Below are positions 35,799 through 42,398 of a stretch of DNA of 42,398 nucleotides, one piece after another. The stretch's first letter is position 1. Every line of letters starts with the position of its first letter. The notes under the pieces were generated by a model, which saw nothing but the letters and a program-made list of their open reading frames with translations, searched no databases and had not been told where the DNA came from. Source of the DNA: Terrirubrum sp051646285 (GTDB lineage: Bacteria > Pseudomonadota > Alphaproteobacteria > Rhizobiales > Beijerinckiaceae). The translations under genes were made by a program, and so were the position numbers. The stretch is from positions 1 through 42,398 of the forward strand of contig JBOFCU010000087.1 in NCBI GenBank assembly GCA_051646285.1, given 5' to 3'.

Positions 35799-35824
35799 CA
35801 AAGCGGCGCTGGCGCGCCGCTTTG
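35799..35824 (-). terminator. Rho-independent-like terminator
   Basis: A ten-pair stem (AAAGCGGCG paired with CGCCGCTTT plus one outer C-G pair, loop of six) lies about 25 bp past the stop of the small His/Pro/Tyr-rich gene. On the minus strand it is followed by only a short T-containing tail, so strength is uncertain. Confidence 0.6.
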
Positions 35825-35848
35825 CATTTCATGTCACAAAAATAGCGT

Positions 35849-36136
35849 TCACCACCAGCCGCGCGGGCTGTCGTAGCCATGGCGCGGCCCATAGCCATGA
35901 CGCCACTGGGCCCAGCGGCGACGCCAGGGCGGCGGGCCATAGGCATGAGGCTGCGGGCGATAGTGATGACGCTCATACACCGGCGGAGCGACGGGTGCGC
36001 GATAGCCATAGTGCTGCGCTCGCGGATGATGCCATTCACCTGTCCCGCCGCCACGCTCCCAAGCCTGCGCCGGAGCGGATATGACGAGGCCAAGCGCCAT
36101 CGCGACAGTGGCGGCGATTACGCTGATTTTGACCAT
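35849..36136 (-). CDS. Small secreted His/Pro/Tyr/Trp-rich protein
   Basis: From the ATG at 36136 (GGGAG six bases upstream; another ATG directly before it) the product has 95 residues. The signal peptide is MVKISVIAATVAMALGLVIS with an APAQA cleavage site. The mature part is very rich in His, Pro, Tyr, Arg and Trp, with GTGEWHHPRAQHYGYRAP, ERHHYRPQPHAYGPPPW and a final HGYDSPRGWW. Such compositions occur in small rhizobial periplasmic proteins, and the His clusters could bind metal, but no family or function is known. It lies between the DUF900 lipoprotein and meaB. Confidence 0.68.
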   Translation of the reverse strand: MVKISVIAATVAMALGLVISAPAQAWERGGGTGEWHHPRAQHYGYRAPVAPPVYERHHYRPQPHAYGPPPWRRRWAQWRHGYGPRHGYDSPRGWW

Positions 36137-36347
36137 CATGGTCTCCCTGTCCGGTGCGGCCCTCGGGCGGGCCAGTCCATCCACCTGACATGCAGATCAT
36201 GCCGGACGGCGGCTGAACGCGGTCTGAGGATTTCATTCATGCAGCGTTCTGTGATGTGGCGGCATTGCGGCCAGTGATATGCCAAAGCCTTGGGATGCGC
36301 GGCTTTTCGCAGTTTCATGACTGGCACTGCTCCTTTAAGAGATAGTC

Positions 36348-37349
36348 ATGCAACAGCGTCCGGCGATGCCCGCATCTGATCTTGATGAATTGCGCGCGCG
36401 GCTGCTCGCCGGCAACCGCGCGGCGCTGGCACGCGCGATTACGCTGGTGGAATCCCGGCGTGATGACCACCGCCGCGCGGCCGACACCTTGCTGCAAGCT
36501 GTGCTACCGCAGACCGGCAAAGCCATGCGCATCGGTATCACCGGCGTGCCGGGTGTCGGAAAATCGACCAGCATTGACACGCTTGGCAGCCACCTCACCG
36601 CGCTGGGCCACACTGTTGCGGTGCTGGCCGTCGATCCCTCGTCAACGCGCACCGGCGGGTCCATCCTTGGCGATAAAACCCGGATGGAAAAACTCGCGGC
36701 AGATTCACGGGCATTCATCCGTCCCTCGCCTTCGTCGGGCACCTTGGGCGGTGTTGCGAACAAAACCCGTGAAACCATGCTGCTGTGTGAGGCCGCCGGC
36801 TTTGATGTCGTACTGGTTGAAACGGTAGGCATCGGCCAGTCAGAAACCACTGTGGCTGATATGACCGATTTTTTTCTCGTCCTGATGCTGCCCGGCGCTG
36901 GCGATGAATTGCAGGGGATCAAAAAGGGCGTGCTTGAGATTGCCGACATGATCGCGGTGAACAAGGCTGATGGCGATAACGCACCGCGCGCCCGCGCCGC
37001 ACTGGCCGAATACCGCGCGGCGCTCCATATCCTGACGCCGGCGACGCCTGACTGGACACCTCCTGTGGTTTTGATGTCAGGCCTGACGGGTCAGGGCATC
37101 CGCGAACTGTGGACTCATATTTGTGACCATCGCAGCAAGACAACCGCCAACGGGTTTCTGGCGGCCAAGCGTGCTGAGCAGAATGTGCGCTGGATGCGGA
37201 CGCTGATCGACGAAAGGCTACGGCGCCAGCTCTTTGGTCATCCGCTGCTGAAAGCGCGGATTCCCGCACTTGAAGCACGGGTTGCGCAAGGCACATTGTC
37301 GGCACCGCTGGCAGCCCATGAGATCATCAGCGTGATAGACAATCCATGA
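36348..37349 (+). CDS. meaB: Methylmalonyl-CoA mutase-associated GTPase MeaB
   Basis: The 333-residue product has the G3E-type GTPase motifs of MeaB/ArgK: Walker A GITGVPGVGKST near 62-72, AVDPSSTRTGGSILGDKTRM, RPSPSSGTLGGVANKTRETM, and VLVETVGIGQSETTVADMTD (Walker B / switch), followed by LPGAGDELQGIKKGVLEIAD and the base-specificity motif NKAD. It uses GTP to gate delivery of adenosylcobalamin and to protect methylmalonyl-CoA mutase from inactivation, in the cytoplasm. Its linkage to the mutase subunits is the usual one, though here an opposite-strand pair interrupts the cluster. The next gene overlaps its stop by 4 bp. Confidence 0.96.
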   Translation: MQQRPAMPASDLDELRARLLAGNRAALARAITLVESRRDDHRRAADTLLQAVLPQTGKAMRIGITGVPGVGKSTSIDTLGSHLTALGHTVAVLAVDPSSTRTGGSILGDKTRMEKLAADSRAFIRPSPSSGTLGGVANKTRETMLLCEAAGFDVVLVETVGIGQSETTVADMTDFFLVLMLPGAGDELQGIKKGVLEIADMIAVNKADGDNAPRARAALAEYRAALHILTPATPDWTPPVVLMSGLTGQGIRELWTHICDHRSKTTANGFLAAKRAEQNVRWMRTLIDERLRRQLFGHPLLKARIPALEARVAQGTLSAPLAAHEIISVIDNP

Positions 37350-38002
37350 AGCGGACGAAAATCACAATCCGTATTCTGGTCACCGGCTTCGGACCATTCC
37401 CCCATGTCAGGGTGAATCCGACACAGGCGATTATCAAGAGGCTGGTGCAGCAACGGGGGTTTGACCACATCGGACTTGCCATCATTCCGCACATATTTCC
37501 AACGCGGTGGTCCATTCTCGATGCCGAGGTAGAAAAAGTCATCACACACAGTGACGCTGATGCGGTCCTCCATCTTGGCGTTGCCGCCCGCCGCAAACAT
37601 ATTTCGATCGAAACGGTTGCACGCACCGGATCCCGGCGCATGCTTCCTGATGCCAGCGGTGTATCGCAAGCTGCTATGCCAGCAGGGCATATTGAGCCGC
37701 AGCACTATAAGATTGCGGCATCAGCGGAACAAATTCATGCTGCCATTGGCCATGAAACATCTGCGGTGCGAATTTCCAACAACGCCGGCCGTTATCTCTG
37801 CAATGGCATTTATGCTAAATCACTTGCGCTGCGGGCAACAAAACAAGAAAAGCGCCCGACAGTTTTCATTCATGTGCCAATGCTGGCACCACTTTCGGGC
37901 ACCATCCCAAAAACACGCATCCGCACAAAACCTCTGACGTTGGACGTGATGACGCGGGCCATGAGGGCCACCATCAGAGTTTTGGCAAAACAGGTGCGCT
38001 AG
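37346..38002 (+). CDS. Pyroglutamyl-peptidase I-like protein (C15 family)
   Basis: The 218-residue product starts with ILVTGFGPFPHVRVNPT, the hallmark of C15 peptidases. The catalytic triad is present: Glu89 (in KHISIETVA), Cys152 (in NNAGRYLCNGIY) and His176 (in VFIHVPML). These enzymes remove N-terminal pyroglutamate from peptides. The region between Glu and Cys differs from typical Pcp proteins, so the substrate may be different. The start overlaps the meaB stop by 4 bp, so it is translated with meaB, an unexpected pairing. Its TAG stop shares CTAG with the convergent asparaginase stop. Confidence 0.85.
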   Translation: MKRTKITIRILVTGFGPFPHVRVNPTQAIIKRLVQQRGFDHIGLAIIPHIFPTRWSILDAEVEKVITHSDADAVLHLGVAARRKHISIETVARTGSRRMLPDASGVSQAAMPAGHIEPQHYKIAASAEQIHAAIGHETSAVRISNNAGRYLCNGIYAKSLALRATKQEKRPTVFIHVPMLAPLSGTIPKTRIRTKPLTLDVMTRAMRATIRVLAKQVR

Positions 38003-39030
38003 ATGCGCGCAGCATTTTCCAGCGCCCGCTGCAATTCCTGCGACGGCCTCAAGCGGCCAACCTCAATGCCGTTCCAATTCACAAGAGATGGTTGGACAGA
38101 CTTTGCAACAACCGCCTGCTCCGTGCCGCTCAATGGTAAAAACGCAGCCAAAATGGCGGCCATTGCCACTTCTGATGCACGTCCAGCACCGTCATCACAC
38201 TTCAGTGCAAAACCCAAACCCAATTCCGGCAACGCGCCACAATAGACACCTTCCGCACCTGTTTTAACAAATGCGCGTTCACGCAAGGCCGTCATGATCA
38301 CGGTATCCACGCGGCCCACGCCTGCAACCATATCCGGATTTGCAGCAACCGCCTTGCGAATGCGTGCTGCGGCATGCGCCCGGGTGGCATCAAGTTTTTC
38401 ACCTGTGCCAAAGCGTGCAAATCCACGCGCCATGGATGACAATGGAATGGCATAGGTCGGGATGGAACAGCCATCTATGCCAGTGAGTGCACTGGAAAAG
38501 GTTTCGCTTGTCATCTCCTCAAGGGCGCGCCGCACGCGCTTCTGCACAGGATGATCAGGCGTGATATAATTTTGGGGATCTTCGCCATTGCCACAGGCCT
38601 GACAGACAAACCCCGCATGCTTGCCCGAACAATTGTTGTGCAATGCGGTTGGCGTTTGCCCATCACGTGCCAAAGCGCGCGCAAATTCAACATTCGATGG
38701 CCAGTGCGCACCACACTCCAGACAATTTTCATCGTGCCCTGCTTTGGCCAGCATCTGTGCCGATAGGGCAGCATGGCGCGGCTCACCAGAGTGTGAGGCG
38801 CAGGCCAATGCAATTTCTGCATCTGTCAATGCATATTTATCAGCCGCCCCCGTTTCGAGCAGAGGCAAGGCCTGAAAGGCTTTTACGGCAGAACGCGGAA
38901 AGACTGGATTTGATACGTCTCCGAGACTGACCAGCAGTTTTCCGCTGGCATCACTGACTGCCACAGAACCGGCATGGATTGATTCAACACGCTGGCCGCG
39001 TGTCACCTCAACAAGAACAGGGTCATTCAT
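37999..39030 (-). CDS. L-asparaginase, Rhizobium etli type II (zinc-containing family)
   Basis: The 343-residue product matches the pfam06089 asparaginases. It has FPRSAVKAFQALPLL with the nucleophile Ser47 and Lys50, CASHSGEPRH with Ser79, HNNCSGKHAGFVC with Cys134 and Lys137, and GIDGCSIPTYAIPLS with the third metal Cys. These correspond, offset by one, to Ser48, Lys51, Ser80, Cys135, Lys138 and Cys189 of the R. etli enzyme ReAV as I recall its numbering. It hydrolyses asparagine to aspartate and ammonia. This family is unrelated to the E. coli asparaginases. It is the second gene of an operon with argE, 15 bp after its stop. Confidence 0.95.
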   Translation of the reverse strand: MNDPVLVEVTRGQRVESIHAGSVAVSDASGKLLVSLGDVSNPVFPRSAVKAFQALPLLETGAADKYALTDAEIALACASHSGEPRHAALSAQMLAKAGHDENCLECGAHWPSNVEFARALARDGQTPTALHNNCSGKHAGFVCQACGNGEDPQNYITPDHPVQKRVRRALEEMTSETFSSALTGIDGCSIPTYAIPLSSMARGFARFGTGEKLDATRAHAAARIRKAVAANPDMVAGVGRVDTVIMTALRERAFVKTGAEGVYCGALPELGLGFALKCDDGAGRASEVAMAAILAAFLPLSGTEQAVVAKSVQPSLVNWNGIEVGRLRPSQELQRALENAARI

Positions 39031-39045
39031 GGTTTCACCGGCCGT

Positions 39046-40209
39046 TCATTGCTTGCAGTGGTCGATCAGACGCGTAACAAATTGCGCGCAGGATTCAAGT
39101 TCAGATATTGCGATAAATTCGTCAGGCTTGTGCGCTTGTTCGATGCTGCCAGGGCCAACAACGACCGAGGGAATACCCGCGATTTTAAGAAACAACCCGG
39201 CTTCTGTGCCGTAGGACACCTTGGCATGATCATTACGCCCGGCAAACCGTTTGGCCAGCGTGACAATATCATCATCGGGATTGGCATCAAATCCCGGCAC
39301 ATCGCCGGTCCAGTCAAAATCAAATCCGGCCTCGGGCGCAATTTTTTGCATCCGTGGCTCAAGCTCAGTCTTGGCAAAACTTTCTACAGATGCGGCGATG
39401 GCGTGCGGGCTATCAAGCCCAATGGCCCGCACCTCAAACGTGAAACGCGCATCCTGCGGGACAATGTTGGGTGCGGCGCCGCCGCTGAACAATCCGACCT
39501 GCGTTGTTGTGTGCGGCAGATCATAAAGCGGGTCGCGATTACCCTCGCGCTCCAGGCTTTCCTCAATTTCGCGCACGCGGGCGACAACGCGGGCACCCCA
39601 TTCGATTGCATTGACGCCTTGCGGTGCCAACGAAGAGTGCGCCGCCCGGCCCCGCACATTGACCCATAGCCGCACGCTGCTCTTGTGGCCAATGATGACC
39701 TGCATGTTACTCGGTTCGCCCACAAAACATCCCAGCGGCTTCACAGGTGCTTCAGCCAGCCTGTGCAACAGCGAGCGCACGCCGACGCAGCCAATTTCCT
39801 CGTCATGGGAAAAAGCGAGATGGATCGGTTTTTTGAGACCGGCGCGCACCATGGCTGGCACCATGGCCAGGCAAACAGCATTGAATCCCTTCATATCCGC
39901 AGCGCCACGGCCGAATAATTTTCCATCTTTCTCGACCAGCGCAAAAGGATCGGTCTGCCAATTCTGGCCATCGACAGGCACAACATCGGTATGCCCAGAC
40001 AGCACATAGCCGGGCACATCAACCGGGCCAATGGTTGCCCACAGATTGGCCTTGGTGCCTGTTTCGTCACCAACACGCTCGCTGCGCACACCAAGGCTGC
40101 TCAAATATTCTTCTATCCATCCAATGCAGGGCAGATTGGAATTCCGGCTTGTGGTGTCAAACGCAACAAGGCGGGTCAGAATATCAATTGTCTGGCGGGT
40201 GACGCTCAT
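39046..40209 (-). CDS. argE: Acetylornithine deacetylase (M20 family)
   Basis: The 387-residue product has M20 metal motifs: LSGHTDVVPVDGQNW (His near 73), GRGAADMKGFNAVCLA (Asp near 104), FSHDEEIGCVGVRSLL (Glu pair near 136), EPSNMQVIIGHKSS, and a final His near the C-terminus. WxxDPF (WQTDPFALVEKDGKLFGRG) and the start MSVTRQTIDILTRLVAFDTT fit ArgE rather than DapE. It removes the acetyl group of N-acetylornithine in arginine synthesis. Some Hyphomicrobiales use ArgJ instead, and such genes may act on other N-acyl amino acids. It is the first gene of the argE-asparaginase operon. Confidence 0.9.
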   Translation of the reverse strand: MSVTRQTIDILTRLVAFDTTSRNSNLPCIGWIEEYLSSLGVRSERVGDETGTKANLWATIGPVDVPGYVLSGHTDVVPVDGQNWQTDPFALVEKDGKLFGRGAADMKGFNAVCLAMVPAMVRAGLKKPIHLAFSHDEEIGCVGVRSLLHRLAEAPVKPLGCFVGEPSNMQVIIGHKSSVRLWVNVRGRAAHSSLAPQGVNAIEWGARVVARVREIEESLEREGNRDPLYDLPHTTTQVGLFSGGAAPNIVPQDARFTFEVRAIGLDSPHAIAASVESFAKTELEPRMQKIAPEAGFDFDWTGDVPGFDANPDDDIVTLAKRFAGRNDHAKVSYGTEAGLFLKIAGIPSVVVGPGSIEQAHKPDEFIAISELESCAQFVTRLIDHCKQ

Positions 40210-40421
40210 GAACCTTGCCCGTGAATCGCATTGCTTTCAGCGCATTGCGCCTGCCCCCTCGTAAACTGCAAAACAGCTTTGGGAAAGCGGCTCATGGCAA
40301 GTCAAGGGAGGTGACAAGGGCGTTTGCGCGCCCTACTCTCCCATCCAGCGTTCAATTTTATTGCGGCGCACAAATCACGTGTACGCAACGTCAGAAGCAG
40401 GCACAGGGCCGGAGAGATCAC

Positions 40422-42047
40422 ATGAAACCGTTGAAATATGCTGTCGTTGCAGCAACGACTTTGCTGGCCAGCACGGCCTTGATGCGCACAGCGCAAGCAC
40501 AAGATTTGCGTATAGGGCTTACCTCGGAATCGACATCAGCCGATCCCCATTTCCATAATCTAGGTGCGAACAACGCATTGAAGCGGCATATATTCGATGC
40601 GCTGGTGGAGACAGACGAAAACCAGAAGCTTGTTCCAGCGCTGGCAAAATCCTGGCGCGCTGTCGATGACACGACATGGGAGTTCAAACTTCAGCCGAAT
40701 GTGAAATTCACCAACGGTGATGCCCTCACGGCCAATGATATTATCTACACCTATTGTCGGCTGCCCTTTGTTGAAGGGTCGCCGGGGCATTTTGGGCTCG
40801 CCGTAAAAACCATCGCGTCGATTGATTCTCCGGATGCTGAAACGCTGATCATCAAAACTGCGGCACCAGATCCGCTTCTGCCGACAAGCCTGACATCGGT
40901 TGGTATCATCAATGCCAAGGTCGCCGGCGGCAACAGCGGACTCAAATTCAAGCAAGGCGGCTGTGACAACCTTGGCAATAATCCAAAACCTGTCGAATTC
41001 AATACGCCTGCAATGGCTATCGGCAGCGGACCATTCAAGCTTGTTGAATATACGCGCGGCACCCATGTTGTGCTTGAACGGAATGACAATTACTGGGGCA
41101 CAAAGCCGCACTGGAAAAAGGTGACTTTCCGGCCTTTGACCAATGCAGGTGCGCGCGTGGCCGGCCTTCTCGCTGGCGATGTCGATTTTATCGAAGTACC
41201 GCCCATTCAGGATCATGACCGCATCAAGAGCAGCGGTTTTCAAATCGCGCAAGGCTTGTCTAACCGGATTATTTATATCCAGCTCGATCAATTCAATGGG
41301 CCTGACTGGAAATCACCTGGCATCAAGGGTACCGACAAGAACCCGCTGATGGATAAGCGTGTGCGTCAGGCTCTGTCTATGGCGATTAATCGTCCTGCCA
41401 TCGTCGAGCGCATCATGGGTGGAGTTGCAGTACCTGCCGGCGAATTGTTGCCATGGCCGATGTTCGGCTCGACAAAAGATTTTCCAATAACAAAATATGA
41501 TGTCGATGCAGCCAAGAAATTGCTGACGGAAGCTGGCTATCCTAACGGCTTTGAAATTACCCTTGGCACGCCCAATGACCGTTATATCAATGATGAAAAA
41601 ATCGCACAGGCGGTTGCGCAGATGTGGGCGCGTATTGGTGTGAAAACCAATGTGGATGCCATGACTGTTTCAACCTTCTTCACACGCCGCAACAAGTTTG
41701 AATTTTCTGCATTTCTGGCAGGCTGGGGCGCGGATACCGGCGAAATGTCGAACTCGATGAACGCGCTTGTTCTGACCCATCAGCCACAAAAGGGGCTCGG
41801 GCAAACAAACCGGGCACGCTATTCGAACTCCAAAGTTGATGAGCTGGTGGTGAAGGCCATGGCAACCATCAATGACAAGGAGCGTGAATCGTTGCTGCAA
41901 CAGGCATCAAAAATTGCGATGGTCGATGATGTGGGTATCTTGCCATTGCATTTTGAAGTGACGCCGTGGGCCTTCAAGAAAGGCCTGACCTACAAGGCGC
42001 GGACAGATCAATATACATTGGCCGCCGACATCCGTCCCGTACAATAA
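40422..42047 (+). CDS. Peptide/nickel-type ABC transporter, periplasmic substrate-binding protein
   Basis: The ATG at 40422 is chosen because it has a GGAGAG site and begins a clear signal peptide (MKPLKYAVVAATTLLASTAL, ending at AQA). The frame is open upstream to 40215, but that part does not look like protein. The 541-residue product is an SBP_bac_5 family member: LRIGLTSESTSADPHF, ALVETDENQKLVPALAKSW, GSGPFKLVEYTRGTHVVLER and NDNYWGTKPHW. It binds a peptide or related ligand in the periplasm for the permease encoded next. An inserted GGCDNLGNNPKPVEF segment carries a Cys that may pair with the one in YTYCRLPF. Ligand unknown. Confidence 0.94.
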   Translation: MKPLKYAVVAATTLLASTALMRTAQAQDLRIGLTSESTSADPHFHNLGANNALKRHIFDALVETDENQKLVPALAKSWRAVDDTTWEFKLQPNVKFTNGDALTANDIIYTYCRLPFVEGSPGHFGLAVKTIASIDSPDAETLIIKTAAPDPLLPTSLTSVGIINAKVAGGNSGLKFKQGGCDNLGNNPKPVEFNTPAMAIGSGPFKLVEYTRGTHVVLERNDNYWGTKPHWKKVTFRPLTNAGARVAGLLAGDVDFIEVPPIQDHDRIKSSGFQIAQGLSNRIIYIQLDQFNGPDWKSPGIKGTDKNPLMDKRVRQALSMAINRPAIVERIMGGVAVPAGELLPWPMFGSTKDFPITKYDVDAAKKLLTEAGYPNGFEITLGTPNDRYINDEKIAQAVAQMWARIGVKTNVDAMTVSTFFTRRNKFEFSAFLAGWGADTGEMSNSMNALVLTHQPQKGLGQTNRARYSNSKVDELVVKAMATINDKERESLLQQASKIAMVDDVGILPLHFEVTPWAFKKGLTYKARTDQYTLAADIRPVQ

Positions 42048-42055
42048 AATTGAAG

Positions 42056-42086
42056 CACCGCATTGGCCTGCATGGCCAGTGCGGTG
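42056..42086 (+). other. Strong hairpin between binding protein and permease genes
   Basis: CACCGCATTGGCC, loop TGCAT-like, then GGCCAGTGCGGTG form a 13-pair stem with one G-T pair, 8 bp after the stop. No T-run follows. Such intercistronic hairpins commonly protect the binding-protein mRNA and lower permease expression. Confidence 0.7.
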
Positions 42087-42123
42087 GTTCTATTGGCGGC
42101 TCTCATTAAGTCTGGATTGGCGC

Positions 42124-42398
42124 ATGCTGGTTTATCTGATACGGCGTTTTGCGCAGGCCATGCTGGTTGTAGCTGTGATGGCGACTGTCGTTTTTGTGGC
42201 CATGTATGCTGTTGCTGACCCGGTGGATATTCTCGCTCCGCAGGATGCCACTGAAGCAGACCGGCAAGCCATCGCCCAGCGCCTTGGACTTGATAAGCCA
42301 CTATGGCAGCAATTCCTGATTTTTGGGGGCAATGCGCTGCGTGGCGACCTCGGAAAATCATTTGTCTATAATGAGCCTTCCCTTTCGCTTATTTTACA
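42124..42398 (+). CDS. ABC transporter permease (DppB type), N-terminal part, cut by window edge
   Basis: The open frame from ATG 42124 runs to the edge (91 residues plus). It begins MLVYLIRRFAQAMLVVAVMA, a membrane segment, followed by VDILAPQDATEADRQAIAQR and LGLDKPLWQQFLIFGGNALR, then GDLGKSFVYNEPS. This is the family signature of DppB/OppB permeases: first membrane helix, the LGLDxPxxxQF motif and the GDLGxS motif. It forms the inner-membrane channel for the binding protein upstream. The rest, with the cytoplasmic EAA loop, is outside the window. Confidence 0.93.
   Translation, partial: MLVYLIRRFAQAMLVVAVMATVVFVAMYAVADPVDILAPQDATEADRQAIAQRLGLDKPLWQQFLIFGGNALRGDLGKSFVYNEPSLSLIL

Noticed and set aside
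40560..41291. 243-codon minus-strand open frame
   Set aside because: Antisense to the ABC binding protein; no domain, no ribosome site of note.

Overview
The window is a stretch of alphaproteobacterial chromosome. The order is very probably Hyphomicrobiales (Rhizobiales). The strongest evidence is the gene group DUF5330-like, SufE, DUF6456 and MucR/Ros regulator at 10.9-13.0 kb. DUF2336, DUF1491, split DUF1214/DUF1254 proteins, a two-subunit methylmalonyl-CoA mutase and a Rhizobium etli-type zinc asparaginase agree with it. I cannot name the genus. No rRNA, tRNA, CRISPR array, transposase or integrase was seen.

Layout. 0-1.7 kb: AT-rich restriction-modification debris or island on the minus strand, made of a truncated large R-M protein, a C5-cytosine methyltransferase and the first part of a Vsr endonuclease cut by the window edge. 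1.8-2.4 kb: a YcgN-type cysteine-cluster protein. 2.6-6.0 kb: a class A penicillin-binding protein translationally coupled to membrane-anchored DUF1214 and DUF1254 proteins. 6.0-10.5 kb: a lipoprotein with a tiny upstream gene, a DUF2336 protein, and a minus-strand operon of a soluble histidine kinase, a membrane peptidoglycan-binding protein and DUF1491. Base composition becomes visibly AT-richer at about 2.92 kb, inside the PBP gene, and stays so to about 10.8 kb.

10.9-13.0 kb: the conserved SufE/MucR block. 13.3-28.5 kb: mostly housekeeping and envelope genes. These are oligopeptidase B, an acidic two-TM protein, iron-type superoxide dismutase, a divergent YdjC-family deacetylase and GT2 glycosyltransferase followed by MurJ, a branched-chain aminotransferase, a type II haloacid dehalogenase, an M20 dipeptidase, a cyclic-nucleotide-gated patatin, a HerA-like ATPase, and a glycine-rich DUF2267-like protein.

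28.5-37.3 kb: two unknown exported proteins, then the propionate/branched-chain catabolic module. It holds both mutase subunits and the mutase chaperone GTPase MeaB, separated by a minus-strand hydrolase lipoprotein and a small secreted His/Pro/Tyr-rich protein. 37.3-42.4 kb: amino-acid and peptide metabolism, with a pyroglutamyl-peptidase-like protein coupled to meaB, an argE-asparaginase operon, and a peptide-type ABC transporter whose permease runs off the right edge.

I found no clearly new defence or mobile system. The points most worth a second look are the R-M replacement scar, the composition break inside the PBP gene, the PBP-DUF1214-DUF1254 operon, the deacetylase/GT2/MurJ group (a possible lipid-linked amino-sugar route), and the MucR protein that lacks two of the four classical zinc ligands.
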